From NCBI GenBank assembly GCA_036558645.1, contig DATBFG010000016.1, forward strand, positions 43,834 through 107,833: DNA of 64,000 nt, written 5' to 3'. The notes under the pieces are model-generated. The model was given only the letters and a program-made list of their open reading frames with translations. It did not search any database and had not been told where the DNA came from. The DNA is from DATBFG01 sp036558645. Lineage in GTDB: Bacteria > Acidobacteriota > Terriglobia > Terriglobales > Acidobacteriaceae. Positions 36,311 through 46,448 of the stretch are shown piece by piece; position 1 is the first letter of the stretch; the number at the start of each line of letters is the position of its first letter. A program made the translations under genes and the position numbers.

Positions 36311-37320
36311 CTCGCTGCGGCGCTCGATCCCTGCGTCGGTAATTCGCGAACTTGGTTCTTGATCCAGTCTAATTCCCTGCCGCTTTGTATAAGCGCATTG
36401 AAGTCCTCAACTGTCGGATAGATCACAACTGTTCCAGCTTGCGGAACGGCTGCCCGCAACTTCTCCTTCGCCGACTTCGGCGTGTTTGTCTCGAAAATCG
36501 CATCCTGCAGGCGAAATTTTCTGGCTTGGATTTTCGGCAGCCAGTCGATGGGCTCGAGTCCCGCAACTTTCCTCAGGAACTCCGGCTTTACGAAGTCGGC
36601 ACGCTCATCTTCCGGAATGATCGGCGAGTCTTTCATCCATGCAGGCCAATCTCCCCAGGGATCGAGCGCATCCAGCACCTTTATGCGCGGCTCCACAGCC
36701 GATGTAAGAATCCCGATGCTTGCTCCCGAACCTTGGCTGAACATCCCAACGCGATCCGTATCGAGATCACTCCGCTTGTCTAGGTAGTCCAACACCATTT
36801 GTACATCGTGAGCGGAAGTCGTGAGACACTCCTGCAGCTCGCTGATGAACCATTCCTTCATGGGTCGATCGTGATAGCGATGGCCTGTGAGCGCTGAGAG
36901 AAACCCCACGGCAGCAAAACCATCTTTGGTCACGGAACGCTGGAAGTTCTCATCCTTGAAGCGGTCGGTCTCCGAAGGAAATCCGTAGAGATAGAGGATC
37001 ACGGGTGGCTTTGTCACTCCCTTCGGTTTGAGCACATAAACATCGACCGGATCACCGAAACGCCACTGCAACTGGACCAATTCCTCCGTGTACTGTTCGT
37101 GATCATTTTTGAAGCCGACGAGCGGCGGAGCCGGCATGAGCTTGCTGCCGCGTAACGATGGTGACGTCAAGTCCTCGATCGCCCCTTTGAATCGAGTGTC
37201 GGCAGGATCAGCAATCGGCGGCGATGCCGGATTCAGTTGGGCATGACTTTCACCCAGCAGGACCAGCGGAATCCCTAAGACCCATATTTTGAAGATAGCT
37301 CGTAAGAAATGTGCCTGCAT
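36304..37320 (-). CDS. Secreted alpha/beta hydrolase
   Basis: 338 residues from ATG 37320, chosen for GGGGAG 4 bases upstream; an N-terminal extension to 37386 is open but has no such site. The signal peptide FKIWVLGIPLVLLGESHAQ is followed by an alpha/beta hydrolase core. PVDVYVLKP and PPVILYLYGFPSETDRF give the first strands and oxyanion region. FSQGSGAS gives the nucleophile elbow (S195), and a later Asp/His pair is implied but not certain. It acts in the periplasm on an unknown ester or peptide. It converges on and overlaps the response-regulator gene by 7 bases. Confidence 0.75.
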   Translation of the reverse strand: MQAHFLRAIFKIWVLGIPLVLLGESHAQLNPASPPIADPADTRFKGAIEDLTSPSLRGSKLMPAPPLVGFKNDHEQYTEELVQLQWRFGDPVDVYVLKPKGVTKPPVILYLYGFPSETDRFKDENFQRSVTKDGFAAVGFLSALTGHRYHDRPMKEWFISELQECLTTSAHDVQMVLDYLDKRSDLDTDRVGMFSQGSGASIGILTSAVEPRIKVLDALDPWGDWPAWMKDSPIIPEDERADFVKPEFLRKVAGLEPIDWLPKIQARKFRLQDAIFETNTPKSAKEKLRAAVPQAGTVVIYPTVEDFNALIQSGRELDWIKNQVRELPTQGSSAAASQ

Positions 37321-37412
37321 TCTACTCCCCGTTATCGAGTCAAAGCACACAGCAATGGGGCGAATCGCTTTCGCGGTCCGCCCCACTCTGTTGCGTCTGG
37401 CTGTAAATCAAA

Positions 37413-39155
37413 CTACGGGACAAGCACGCAAGCTGAACCAGGGAACGTCTGGGCCAGCTTGGTGGTTGTGTCGGATGTGATGGACTGCCCACTGCTGTGA
37501 AGGACGCAACCACCCATGTCGCCTCCCTTGTCGCCCGCACCAGCGATATTTGTTGGCGGTACACCTGACTGTGTGTAGTGCGATCGCAGCAGCTTCAAGC
37601 CCGGATCTGCAGGATTGCCATTTACTGCGAGTGCAGGAATGAAATCCGGCACTGTGGTGACGTTGTACTTTTGTGAGCCAAGCACCAGGTTACGGACGTC
37701 CGGCAAAGGCGCACCGTTAGTGACTACACGCAGGACCGACCATGCCCGATACTGTCCGTTGCGAACGTTCGGGAACGACAGGTTGCCGCTCCAGATCTTG
37801 TTCTCAGCGCATGGAAAGTCAGCAGCGCAGGCAGCCGGCAGATTCGCAGCGCCAGGTAGCATACCCGCCGTCGTGGGTTGACCAGGATCCAGCGTCGTTC
37901 CGTATTTGTGGAAAATCGGATCGATACCATTCAGCTGTAAATAACCGTATGCGGCATTGTTGGCGATGGTGCTTACGTTTCCATAGCTGAAGAACGCATA
38001 ACCAATGCCATCATGGCCGTTATTAACGTTTGAGTTCAACACCGACTTGACTTCTTCGCCGGTGCCGATCGCACGGTAGCGGTTGCCTCCAGCCGTGCAA
38101 GGCTTCGCCGCCAGCGGATTCATCGCAGCGACACCAGTTTCCTGGCTCTTGCCGGAGACATCGGGATAACGGAACACGCTTGCCTCGGTCGTGTTCATCG
38201 TTCCGGAAAGCGGCTCGCGCAGGTATGCTTCGATCACGCCAGCCGGTGCGCCAAACACACTCGCATCGCAGTTTGCCCCAGAGAACACAGTCTGAACTTG
38301 ACTATCCGTAGCGTTGGTGACTGATGCCAGCGCACCTGTTCGGTTGGTGATAAACACGATAGGCGAGGCGCCTACCGAGATGGTTGACGCGACAGGAATG
38401 GTTGTATTCGTGAACGGATCCCTTCCTAGAATGGCAAAGGCGACGTTATTTGCCGAAGCCGTGCTTGCGGGATATCCGCTGAGAATCGCGCTACCCACAA
38501 GGTTGGCCAGCGGACTCGCAAAGGTTGGGCATACGCCGGAGGCATTCCCGCCATATCCCAAGCCCTTCAAACTATCCGTTCCCCCGCCGAGCGTCGAGTT
38601 GGAGCGGCACTGTGCGAACAAGGCGTCCTCGGGACGAATGTCCGTAGCAGCGGTATTAACTTGCACCCCGGCGGTGAACAGGGCCTGTACGGCTGCTGGA
38701 GGAAGAGTATCGGAAGTGCTGTCGCCCCAAAGCTTGCTGCTGATCTGGTTACCGGCAGCAGGAAAGGTCGCTACGTTGATGTTGCAGTGTGGCTGCGCGA
38801 AATAGCAGCGATTTCCGACTACCGAGTCAACCTTGATGTACGCCCACACATTGGGGCCTGCGCTGCTATCCCACACGATCCAGACAGCGCCGGTGTCAGT
38901 GACGTTGGATCCGCCCTTTGATGGCGGCCGGGTATCGGTCAGATTGAAGTTCGAACCGCTGGTGTAGTGGAAACATGGTGCGGTTCCACCAGTGACACAC
39001 GCATTGTTGTTGTATGCCGCCAATGCCATCGATTGCCACATGGCGGACGAGCCTGAGATCACTACTTTTGCAGCGGCCGCCGCGTGCGCAACCGGCGCAA
39101 GGACCACGCTCACGGCCAACAGCAGCACCGCGAACATTATTGTCAAGCGGGACAT
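37413..39155 (-). CDS. Secreted PstS-like (periplasmic-binding-protein superfamily) protein
   Basis: 580 residues starting at ATG 39155 with AAAGGA 6 bases upstream. The signal peptide is FAVLLLAVSVVLAPVAHA. KVVISGSSAMWQSMALAAYN, with its Gly-Ser-Ser turn, matches the start of PstS-like phosphate-binding proteins. YLREPLSGTMNTTEASVF resembles the second ligand loop (RxxSGT). The protein is much longer than PstS (about 320-350 residues), with Cys-rich insertions (CRSNSTL, ACAADFPCAENK) and a C-terminal GGDMGGCVLHSSG stretch. No permease or ATPase gene is nearby, so a free extracellular or periplasmic binding role is more likely than ABC uptake (inference). Confidence 0.68.
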   Translation of the reverse strand: MSRLTIMFAVLLLAVSVVLAPVAHAAAAAKVVISGSSAMWQSMALAAYNNNACVTGGTAPCFHYTSGSNFNLTDTRPPSKGGSNVTDTGAVWIVWDSSAGPNVWAYIKVDSVVGNRCYFAQPHCNINVATFPAAGNQISSKLWGDSTSDTLPPAAVQALFTAGVQVNTAATDIRPEDALFAQCRSNSTLGGGTDSLKGLGYGGNASGVCPTFASPLANLVGSAILSGYPASTASANNVAFAILGRDPFTNTTIPVASTISVGASPIVFITNRTGALASVTNATDSQVQTVFSGANCDASVFGAPAGVIEAYLREPLSGTMNTTEASVFRYPDVSGKSQETGVAAMNPLAAKPCTAGGNRYRAIGTGEEVKSVLNSNVNNGHDGIGYAFFSYGNVSTIANNAAYGYLQLNGIDPIFHKYGTTLDPGQPTTAGMLPGAANLPAACAADFPCAENKIWSGNLSFPNVRNGQYRAWSVLRVVTNGAPLPDVRNLVLGSQKYNVTTVPDFIPALAVNGNPADPGLKLLRSHYTQSGVPPTNIAGAGDKGGDMGGCVLHSSGQSITSDTTTKLAQTFPGSACVLVP

Positions 39156-39537
39156 AGGTGTTCCTTTCTAGGTTTAAGTGGAAACACACGAGCAGCCTCG
39201 CACTGCCCGTAGGACTTCAATTCTTGCTGGCCCACGCCTCACTGTCCGGAGGGTGAGAGATCTTCTGTCACCCAGCGCGAATCAGGCGACACACTTTCAC
39301 CGAACCAAACTTCTTAAGTTTTCGGCGGGTGGATACTAGCGGATTAGCAGTGTCTACCTCGTGACCGTTGTGTTAAAAGTCTGCGAATTCCTGAGTACCT
39401 GAACCTGATTTAGCGCAGCCTTTCACAAGACCGCCAAACTTTCTTTTCACAGTTCTTTAACACTACAGCCACAAACGACCTGTAGAATCCGACGCGTTTT
39501 CAGCCTTCCAATAAAAATCAAATCCTGGAGTGTACGC
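39156..39537. other. 382-base divergent intergenic stretch
   Basis: It separates the minus PstS-like gene from the plus receptor gene at 39538. No convincing promoter pair, RNA gene or repeat is seen; the AT-rich part near 39400-39470 is the likeliest promoter area for the receptor. Confidence 0.4.
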
Positions 39538-42500
39538 GTGCCGTTTGTTCCTGCTAGGGGAGCTGTTCGCGGTGTATGTGTCTTCGCCTCGCTATGGCTC
39601 GCCTTGTCGATGGCGCTCGGCCAGCAAACTCCCGTAGCGAGTACCGGCGCCGTTATCAGTGGAACGGTCGCCGATCAGACCCAGGCAGTCGTGACTGGCG
39701 CAAAGGTGATGCTTAGAGATGCCGCCGGCGCTCAGCAGGAAACCGAAACAAACGACAAGGGTTCCTACACCTTTCGCAGCCTGAGGCCGGGTACTTATAC
39801 CCTGACCGTGACTGCACCGAACTTTGCGGATCAGGTCCTCGATAATATCGCGGTCACGGAAGGCCTCGAACTAGCCCTCGATGTCACCTTGCTTCCGGCC
39901 AGCGCGAAGACCGAGGTCAACGTTCAGTCGAGCGGCGTCGGCCAAGTCGAAACTGAGACATCAACCGTATCGGGAACCATCACCCAGCAGGAAGTGGTCA
40001 AGATAGGTTTGAATGGACGCAATTTCACTCAGCTAATCGCTCTCGCACCCGGCGTAAGTAACCAGACTGGCCAGGACGAAGCCAAAGTAGGAGTGGTAGG
40101 CAGCGTCAAGTACAGCGTCAATGGGGGACGAGTCGAATACAACACGTTCGAAGTCGACGGAACCGACGTACTCAACACCGGACTGAATGGCGCAGCCAGC
40201 ACGCTGATGGTTTATCCCAGCCTCGACGCGATTCAGGAGGTAAAGGTCCTAACATCGAACTATGGAGCTCAGTACGGGCGTACGGCTTCAGGGACAGTAC
40301 AGGTCACAACTAAATCAGGGACGAATAGCTTCCACGGCAATCTCTATGAATTTATCCGCAACGAGGCGTTTAACTCGCGCAATTTCTTCGATGTGACCGA
40401 TCATGCTCCGCTCTACCGTAGACATGATTTCGGTGGAACTATCGGTGGTCCTGTATTCATTCCCGGCCTTTACAATACAAAGAAAGACAAAACATTCTTC
40501 TTCTTTTCCGAAGAATTTCGCCTGGAAAAAACTCCCACCGATTACAACCAGGCTGTACCGTCATTGAAAGAACGCGGCCTAATCATGACCGCTGACGGAG
40601 TCCGTCAAAATCTCAGCCAACCTAACTCTGATGGACTGGTCTATCAGATATTCGATTTCAGCGATGTCTGTCCAATCCCAGGCACTGCGGACGCGGCTGC
40701 ATTTGATCGGCAAAAGTTTCCAGATTGTCCTTCGCAGGACAGCGGCACCAAGCGCCTTCGCCCGTTCCCGAATAACCAACTGCTAGTGCCACAGGTCAAT
40801 GGCGTGGCTTCTCCTTACGGCGTCGACAAGAATGCCCTGGCAATTCTCAATGCGAACCTGATTCCCATGCCCAATTCGCCTTTTGGGTGCAATTACCATT
40901 TGCCACTATTCGGCCCTTTCCAGGTTGATCCCGCGGATCCGAACCATTGTTACGATGCCGCCGTCTCGCCATCCACTTACTGGCGTGAAGAGTTGTTTCG
41001 TATTGACCACAACATCTCGCCGGCGCTAAAGGCTTCTTTCCGGTATATCCATGACGCATGGGACACGACTGTACTCACGCCACAATGGGGCTTCGTTCGC
41101 AATACGTTCCCAAGCATTCAGAACCGCTTCGTCGGCCCCGGAACCAGTCTGGTAGCTCGTTTAACACAAACGATTTCTCCCTCCTTGGTGAATGATCTCG
41201 TTCTGAGCTATGACAATTCGACCATCACTCTGGTGAACCAGAATGGACCAGGCAACGCGCAGTTCCAACGAGATCCGTCTATTGATCAACCGCTCGTTGT
41301 GGACCCGAATAATCCGGGGCAGTGCAATCCAGCGATCAGCATCGATCCGGTCAGTGGCATCCCGCAGTGTGGAATTGGTTATCTCTTGAATAATGGATTC
41401 GGCGGCAAGATGCCTGGAATTCAGTTTCTTGGCACGAATGCCGCTTACGGCGGACGAGGCTTCGCGGTCGATCCTTCCTACATGCCATGGAGTCACACCA
41501 ACCCCACTTACGCAATTCGTGATGATGTCGGCAAACAGATTGGCAAACACACACTGACCTTTGGCGGTCAATTCATTGTCGCCCAGCGAAACCAGACGAA
41601 TAATGCAATTGGCGCGGCGTCTGGCGACCTTCAAGGTTTGTTGACGTTTGAAAATCTGGCGCACAGTACTGGAAACGCCTTTGCCGATTTCTTAGTTCAG
41701 AAGAACAACAACGGCATCGTATCCGGCTTCATTCAGAGCTTTACCCAGGATTCTGCGCAGCACCGCTACTATCAGCGGTATCAGATTGGCGAACCGTATT
41801 TCCAGGATGACTGGAAAGTAACGTCGCGCCTAACACTGAATCTTGGATTGCGCGTCAGTCTGTTTGGCACTTATCACGAGAAGAATCGCAATGCGTGGAA
41901 TTGGGAAGCTGCGCGATTTAACGCGACACGATTCGCCGTTTCGCCATTCGGTGGCGTGGTACTCGACAATAACAACGGAATGGCGGCCGTTACCTACGAT
42001 CCGAACACCAGCCAGCTCGATCCTGGAATAGTGAGCGACCTCGGGTTGGTTCGCTGCGGCTTCAACGGTACACCGGATAGTTGCTTGGACGGCCACCTGT
42101 TCAACCCTGCCCCTCGGATTGGATTCGCCTGGGATCCTAGCGGCACAGGCAAGACTTCCATCCGCGGAGGTTATGGCCTCTTTTTCGAGCACGGCACCGG
42201 CAACGAGGCCAACACCGGCTCGCTCGAGGCAAGTACGCCACTTGTACTCAGTATGACCCAACCGCTGCCGCTGAATTATCCCTGTATTGGCAACGTGGGC
42301 TATGGATCGGCATTCGACCCTGCAGATACAGCGTGCACCCTGAACCTGTCAAATCCATCGCCTGCACCCGGGTCGCTTTTTCCTCTAAACGTTACCTCGA
42401 TTCCAACCGAAGCCGTGTGGCCCTACGCGCAGCAGTGGAGTTTCAGTGTTCAGCAGGAACTACCTCGATCGATCGTGGCAACGATTGGATATGTCGGCAG

Positions 42501-43695
42501 CAAGGGAACGCACTTGACTGTTGAACGCCAACTCAATCAGTTAGCGCCATTACCACTCAGTGAGAACCCCTTTGGGCCAAATGAGCCGTTGACGGAGGAC
42601 GACTGTACCGTAGCTCCCCCAAATACGGGACTCTATCCTGGGGATGGCCAGGTACCGTTCTTGTTGCAGAACGGTACGATCGTAACGCCGCAGAATCCGG
42701 CATATGTTTATCTGCAGGCAGCGTGCACGAATCCGAATATTCCCAATGTAAATTCGTTGCCGCGGCCTTATCCCGGCTTGGGGAAAGTGCTGTCCCTCGA
42801 GAATGTGGCGAATTCCACGTACCACGCCCTGCAGTTCACGATGCGCCGTACCCGTGGTCCGCTAACAGGTGGCGTCTCCTATTCCTATAGTCATTCAATC
42901 GATAATTCCTCGGATCGCAGCGATCCGGTTCTGGTTAATTCGTACGACTTAGAGGCCAACAAGGCGAGTTCTAATTTCGACCAACGTCACCTGCTCACAA
43001 TCAACTATGTTTATCAGCTGCCAATTCGCGATGTTCTACGCAGCATAGGCGACTGGGGGCATTCTGCGGAACCGAAAGGTGATGCCGCTACGCAGTCACC
43101 ATCTTCGCCCAGCCGGTTTCTCGATGGCTGGGAACTATCGGGTGTGACTCTGTTCCAATCGGGCTCACCCTATACGGTGATCAACAGCTCAGGAAACACC
43201 GGCATTTCATTGACGGACAACGCCGGCGTTTCAAGCGGCTTGGGCATCGCAGCGTCGTACCCCGACGTTGTCGAAGGCCTGCCGAAGCCCAAGGATAATC
43301 CGCAGAGTATTGGCAAACTCCAGGGCAACCCGGCTCAATTCGTGGCCCCGCGCGGTCTTACCTTCGGCGATGCGGGACGAAACTTCATGAACAATCCGCA
43401 CCGACTCAATTTTGATATGGCGTTGCTGAAACATTTCAAAATCGCGGAGTCCACTGAGCTGGAGTTTCGCGCTGAGGTCTTCAACGTATTCAACATGACG
43501 CAATTCCGCGTCTACGACCCGGACAATCCTGGACCAAGTGGAAACAACATTGTGAGTTGCTATGCCGGACCCGCCTACTCGGCGGGCTTCAAGGGCACCG
43601 GCGGAGCCGATTGCGTAACCGGCGCGTCGTTCTTACACCCAATCAACGCCCATCGCCCGCGCACCATGCAATTCGGTCTGAAGTTCAGCTTTTAG
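39538..43695 (+). CDS. TonB-dependent receptor, Oar-like (largest copy)
   Basis: 1385 residues from a GTG at 39538, supported by GGAG 7 bases upstream. The signal peptide GVCVFASLWLALSMALGQQ is followed by a carboxypeptidase-regulatory-like domain (GAVISGTVADQTQAVVTGAK). The plug has VVKIGLNGRNFTQLIALAPG and YGRTASGTVQVTTKSGTNSFHG. The barrel entry is FGGTIGGPVFIPG, then KTFFFFSEEF, and the barrel ends FGLKFSF. Long Cys-containing loops (FDFSDVCPIPG, FPDCPSQ, FGCNYHLP) are predicted extracellular. It is first in a tight plus-strand run: the following lipoprotein begins 7 bases after its stop. The ligand is unknown; context suggests a surface assembly rather than plain nutrient uptake (inference). 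Confidence 0.9.
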   Translation: MPFVPARGAVRGVCVFASLWLALSMALGQQTPVASTGAVISGTVADQTQAVVTGAKVMLRDAAGAQQETETNDKGSYTFRSLRPGTYTLTVTAPNFADQVLDNIAVTEGLELALDVTLLPASAKTEVNVQSSGVGQVETETSTVSGTITQQEVVKIGLNGRNFTQLIALAPGVSNQTGQDEAKVGVVGSVKYSVNGGRVEYNTFEVDGTDVLNTGLNGAASTLMVYPSLDAIQEVKVLTSNYGAQYGRTASGTVQVTTKSGTNSFHGNLYEFIRNEAFNSRNFFDVTDHAPLYRRHDFGGTIGGPVFIPGLYNTKKDKTFFFFSEEFRLEKTPTDYNQAVPSLKERGLIMTADGVRQNLSQPNSDGLVYQIFDFSDVCPIPGTADAAAFDRQKFPDCPSQDSGTKRLRPFPNNQLLVPQVNGVASPYGVDKNALAILNANLIPMPNSPFGCNYHLPLFGPFQVDPADPNHCYDAAVSPSTYWREELFRIDHNISPALKASFRYIHDAWDTTVLTPQWGFVRNTFPSIQNRFVGPGTSLVARLTQTISPSLVNDLVLSYDNSTITLVNQNGPGNAQFQRDPSIDQPLVVDPNNPGQCNPAISIDPVSGIPQCGIGYLLNNGFGGKMPGIQFLGTNAAYGGRGFAVDPSYMPWSHTNPTYAIRDDVGKQIGKHTLTFGGQFIVAQRNQTNNAIGAASGDLQGLLTFENLAHSTGNAFADFLVQKNNNGIVSGFIQSFTQDSAQHRYYQRYQIGEPYFQDDWKVTSRLTLNLGLRVSLFGTYHEKNRNAWNWEAARFNATRFAVSPFGGVVLDNNNGMAAVTYDPNTSQLDPGIVSDLGLVRCGFNGTPDSCLDGHLFNPAPRIGFAWDPSGTGKTSIRGGYGLFFEHGTGNEANTGSLEASTPLVLSMTQPLPLNYPCIGNVGYGSAFDPADTACTLNLSNPSPAPGSLFPLNVTSIPTEAVWPYAQQWSFSVQQELPRSIVATIGYVGSKGTHLTVERQLNQLAPLPLSENPFGPNEPLTEDDCTVAPPNTGLYPGDGQVPFLLQNGTIVTPQNPAYVYLQAACTNPNIPNVNSLPRPYPGLGKVLSLENVANSTYHALQFTMRRTRGPLTGGVSYSYSHSIDNSSDRSDPVLVNSYDLEANKASSNFDQRHLLTINYVYQLPIRDVLRSIGDWGHSAEPKGDAATQSPSSPSRFLDGWELSGVTLFQSGSPYTVINSSGNTGISLTDNAGVSSGLGIAASYPDVVEGLPKPKDNPQSIGKLQGNPAQFVAPRGLTFGDAGRNFMNNPHRLNFDMALLKHFKIAESTELEFRAEVFNVFNMTQFRVYDPDNPGPSGNNIVSCYAGPAYSAGFKGTGGADCVTGASFLHPINAHRPRTMQFGLKFSF

Positions 43696-43702
43696 GCCAT
43701 AG

Positions 43703-45943
43703 ATGATGCATAGTTTGACCAACAAGCAGCGAAGTATGCAGATGAATCCAGTGGCGTTCCCTATCCCCGCGCTCGCAAAGAAGCTGTGGGTCCTGTTAGT
43801 CGGCCCCATTGTTCTGCTTTGTTCGTGCGGTGGCGGAGGATCAAGCTCAACCGAATCCGCACAGATTGCGCCGTTATCCGGTAATTGGCAGTTTTCGTTG
43901 ACTCCGCCTGCGGATGGTTCCTACACGGGAGGACTGCAGGGTGGTTTCTTCCTCCAAAAGGACGGTGCCGTAAATGGACAACTGGTTTACTCCATTTACC
44001 TGCCGCAGGTGCAGACACCATGTAGCAGTGGATCGGCGAAGGTTTCTGGAATGCTTGCTGGAAATACGGTGAATTTAACCGCGATTGCTGGTTCCCAAAC
44101 CTTCGATCTGACAGGCACTCTGAGTTCCGATGGTTCCACAATGATGGGAACATTCGCCTCCACCGATGGTGCCGGATGTGGAACTGCGCAAACTGGCCTG
44201 GATTGGACCGCAACCTTGGTGAAACCCATCAGCGGATCATTCACAGGAATATTTCATAGCACTCTGAGTGGAGTAGTAGGAAACCAGAGTTTCGCTGTGA
44301 CTGGTTCTCTTTCCCAAGGCGAGAACATCGGCGCAAGCAACGCAACCGTTACGGGAACACTGAACTTCAATGGTCTCTATCCTTGCATGAATGTTGCATC
44401 GATCAATGGAACTATCAGCGGCAGCAGCGTCGTTCTTCAGATTATCGACAGCACGGGACTCACGATCGGACAGATAGGTGGTCCAGCCGGATCTTCTCAT
44501 CCCAGTCCAGTCGCCTTTCAGAATACATCCAGCGGCAATATGCTCCAAGGCACCGACGGGTATGGAGTAAGTACGACGAATTGCCCGGCTGGGAATACAC
44601 CAGGAGACTCAGGGAACATTTGTCTTAGCTTTGGAAACGACGGCTGTCAGCAGTCCATTACTTTAACTCCGCCAGTCCTCGTATTTCCGCAACAGGCATT
44701 GGGCGCAACCCCGTCGCAACAGACGATCGTTGTTACCAACACCGACGCTAGTGGTAAAGCCCTCAATAACATAACGATCAGGCTGCAAAACATTAACAGC
44801 CCCTTTGGCGGCTTCAGCGACTTCACCGGACTTCCAAACTTCACTGAGCAGGACAACTGCATTGACGCTCCCGGGGGCTCGTTCTCACTGGCGCCTCAAC
44901 AGAGCTGCACGGTCACCATCTTCTTCGCTCCGCAGCAGAGCTGCCCATGGTTGCCATCAGCTTCGAGTGGTGGAACGCCGCCAGCCCAGTGTCCATCATT
45001 TTTAACTGACAAAGTAATTATCGATAGTCCCGAGAGTACGACGACCACAGACAGTAATACAACTTTCGTCGTTCCCCTCACGGGCCAGGGACTAAGTACA
45101 CTCATTCCCTCTGTTCCTGAACTGGACTACGGATCGCAAGCGCCTGGAGAAACGAGCCCTGCCCAGACAGTTTCATTCGTGAATCAAGGGTCGGCACCAG
45201 TACAGATTCTCCCGGCCATCACTCCTTGCACTAGCACTGCTAGCCAGCAACTACCACGACCATTGGTTCCTGGCGGTGTTTCTGGGATTCAAGGAGCCAC
45301 TCAAATATCAGCGGATCAGGGAACGATCGACTACCTTTGCGATGTTGACGTTGATAGCGCGCTGCCGAACTTTTCGATTTCCTCCGACTCTTGCTCAGGT
45401 GCTGTGCTCGCGCCACAGGCCTCATGCAATGTGGAAGTGACCTTCTCGCCGCAACCCAAGATTCTCAACCCTCCTCAGGATTTCTTTCTTGAACTAAACA
45501 CGGCGCAATGCACAACCAACATCACCAGCGACTGCGAAATCGATGCCGGAAGGTTTCCTGTGCAGTTAAGAGCCAACCCCTCAAGTCCACTTAGGATGAC
45601 TCCCGGTGCTGGCTTGGATTTCGGTTTTCAGCAGGTTGGCTTGATCGATCCGCCATATCCACCCATGAAGGTCACGATCTACAACGATCCTGATGACCCC
45701 AATGCAGGAACGATCAACTTTACAGGAAATCTCGTAACCGGCGATTATCACGAGACGGACGACTGTGGCTCCAGCCTCGCTCCAGGTGGCAACTGCACAA
45801 TGAGCGTCTACTTCCTGCCTACTAAGGTTGGATACCGGAGCGGTACAGTTACCATCACCTATCCCGTCGGGCAAACGCAAACCATCTACATGCGTGGATG
45901 GGGTTGTACTAACTGCAAGGTCCTTCCGCCAGGAGCCAACTAA
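43703..45943 (+). CDS. Lipoprotein with HYDIN/choice-of-anchor-D-like Ig domains
   Basis: 746 residues. The hydrophobic signal LLVGPIVLLCSC puts the lipidated Cys at 42, followed by the GGGG linker usual for acidobacterial surface lipoproteins. An N-terminal beta-rich region (about 60-300) has repeated SGNWQFSL, TVNLTAIAG and TVTGTLNF elements. At least three Ig-like units of the ASPM/SPD-2/HYDIN kind follow (VFPQQALGATPSQQTIVVTN; LDYGSQAPGETSPAQTVSFV; LDFGFQQVGLIDPPYPPMKV), each with a CTVTIFF-like or CTMSVYF strand. It is presumably a cell-surface binding or scaffold protein. Seven bases separate it from the receptor gene and two bases from the pseudopilin gene, so the three are very probably one operon. 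An internal ATG at 43736 is an alternative start. Confidence 0.8.
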   Translation: MMHSLTNKQRSMQMNPVAFPIPALAKKLWVLLVGPIVLLCSCGGGGSSSTESAQIAPLSGNWQFSLTPPADGSYTGGLQGGFFLQKDGAVNGQLVYSIYLPQVQTPCSSGSAKVSGMLAGNTVNLTAIAGSQTFDLTGTLSSDGSTMMGTFASTDGAGCGTAQTGLDWTATLVKPISGSFTGIFHSTLSGVVGNQSFAVTGSLSQGENIGASNATVTGTLNFNGLYPCMNVASINGTISGSSVVLQIIDSTGLTIGQIGGPAGSSHPSPVAFQNTSSGNMLQGTDGYGVSTTNCPAGNTPGDSGNICLSFGNDGCQQSITLTPPVLVFPQQALGATPSQQTIVVTNTDASGKALNNITIRLQNINSPFGGFSDFTGLPNFTEQDNCIDAPGGSFSLAPQQSCTVTIFFAPQQSCPWLPSASSGGTPPAQCPSFLTDKVIIDSPESTTTTDSNTTFVVPLTGQGLSTLIPSVPELDYGSQAPGETSPAQTVSFVNQGSAPVQILPAITPCTSTASQQLPRPLVPGGVSGIQGATQISADQGTIDYLCDVDVDSALPNFSISSDSCSGAVLAPQASCNVEVTFSPQPKILNPPQDFFLELNTAQCTTNITSDCEIDAGRFPVQLRANPSSPLRMTPGAGLDFGFQQVGLIDPPYPPMKVTIYNDPDDPNAGTINFTGNLVTGDYHETDDCGSSLAPGGNCTMSVYFLPTKVGYRSGTVTITYPVGQTQTIYMRGWGCTNCKVLPPGAN

Positions 45944-45945
45944 CA

Positions 45946-46401
45946 GTGACGCGTATCGGTACAACGCGAGGCTTTTCTCTCATCGAGTTGATCGTAACCG
46001 TTGCCTTATTAATGATCCTCTGCGGGTTGGCAATACCGATGGCGAAGCACACAGCGCAACGCGAGAAAGAACGCGCATTGCGGACTAATCTACAAGTGCT
46101 GCGCGACGCAATAGACCGTTATGCCGAAGGTTCGCAGTCAGGCAAGTTCTTCAAGGCTCCCTCCTATGGATATCCCCCAACTCTAGATGCACTGGTGAAT
46201 CCGATCGAATTACAAGGTGGAAAGAAGCTGCGCCTGCTAAGGGAGATTCCCGTAGATCCTATGACCGGAGACCGCGATTGGGGTGTGCATTCCATGGAGG
46301 ATGATCCGGCCTCTGACGATTGGGATGGTGGCCAGATTTGGGATGTCTATTCAAAAGCCCAAGGGATAGGTCTGAACAGCGTTAAGTACCGGGATTGGTA
46401 A
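45946..46401 (+). CDS. Type II secretion/type IV pilus-like pseudopilin (GspG-like)
   Basis: 151 residues from a GTG two bases after the upstream stop. The class III prepilin signal is clear: RIGTTRG|FSLIELIVTV, with Glu at +5 of the mature chain and a hydrophobic helix to about residue 30. The C-terminal part (TLDALVNP, KKLRLLREIPVDPMTGDRDW, GGQIWDVYS) matches GspG major pseudopilins, including the calcium-loop region (EDDPASDDWDGG). It should be processed by a PilD-like peptidase and assembled into a short periplasmic pseudopilus. No other secretion gene is present in the window, so it would use an apparatus encoded elsewhere. Confidence 0.88.
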   Translation: MTRIGTTRGFSLIELIVTVALLMILCGLAIPMAKHTAQREKERALRTNLQVLRDAIDRYAEGSQSGKFFKAPSYGYPPTLDALVNPIELQGGKKLRLLREIPVDPMTGDRDWGVHSMEDDPASDDWDGGQIWDVYSKAQGIGLNSVKYRDW

Positions 46402-46448
46402 GTAATCGTTCTTAGTTATTGGCCGCATCACTCAGGGGGCAACTGGCA

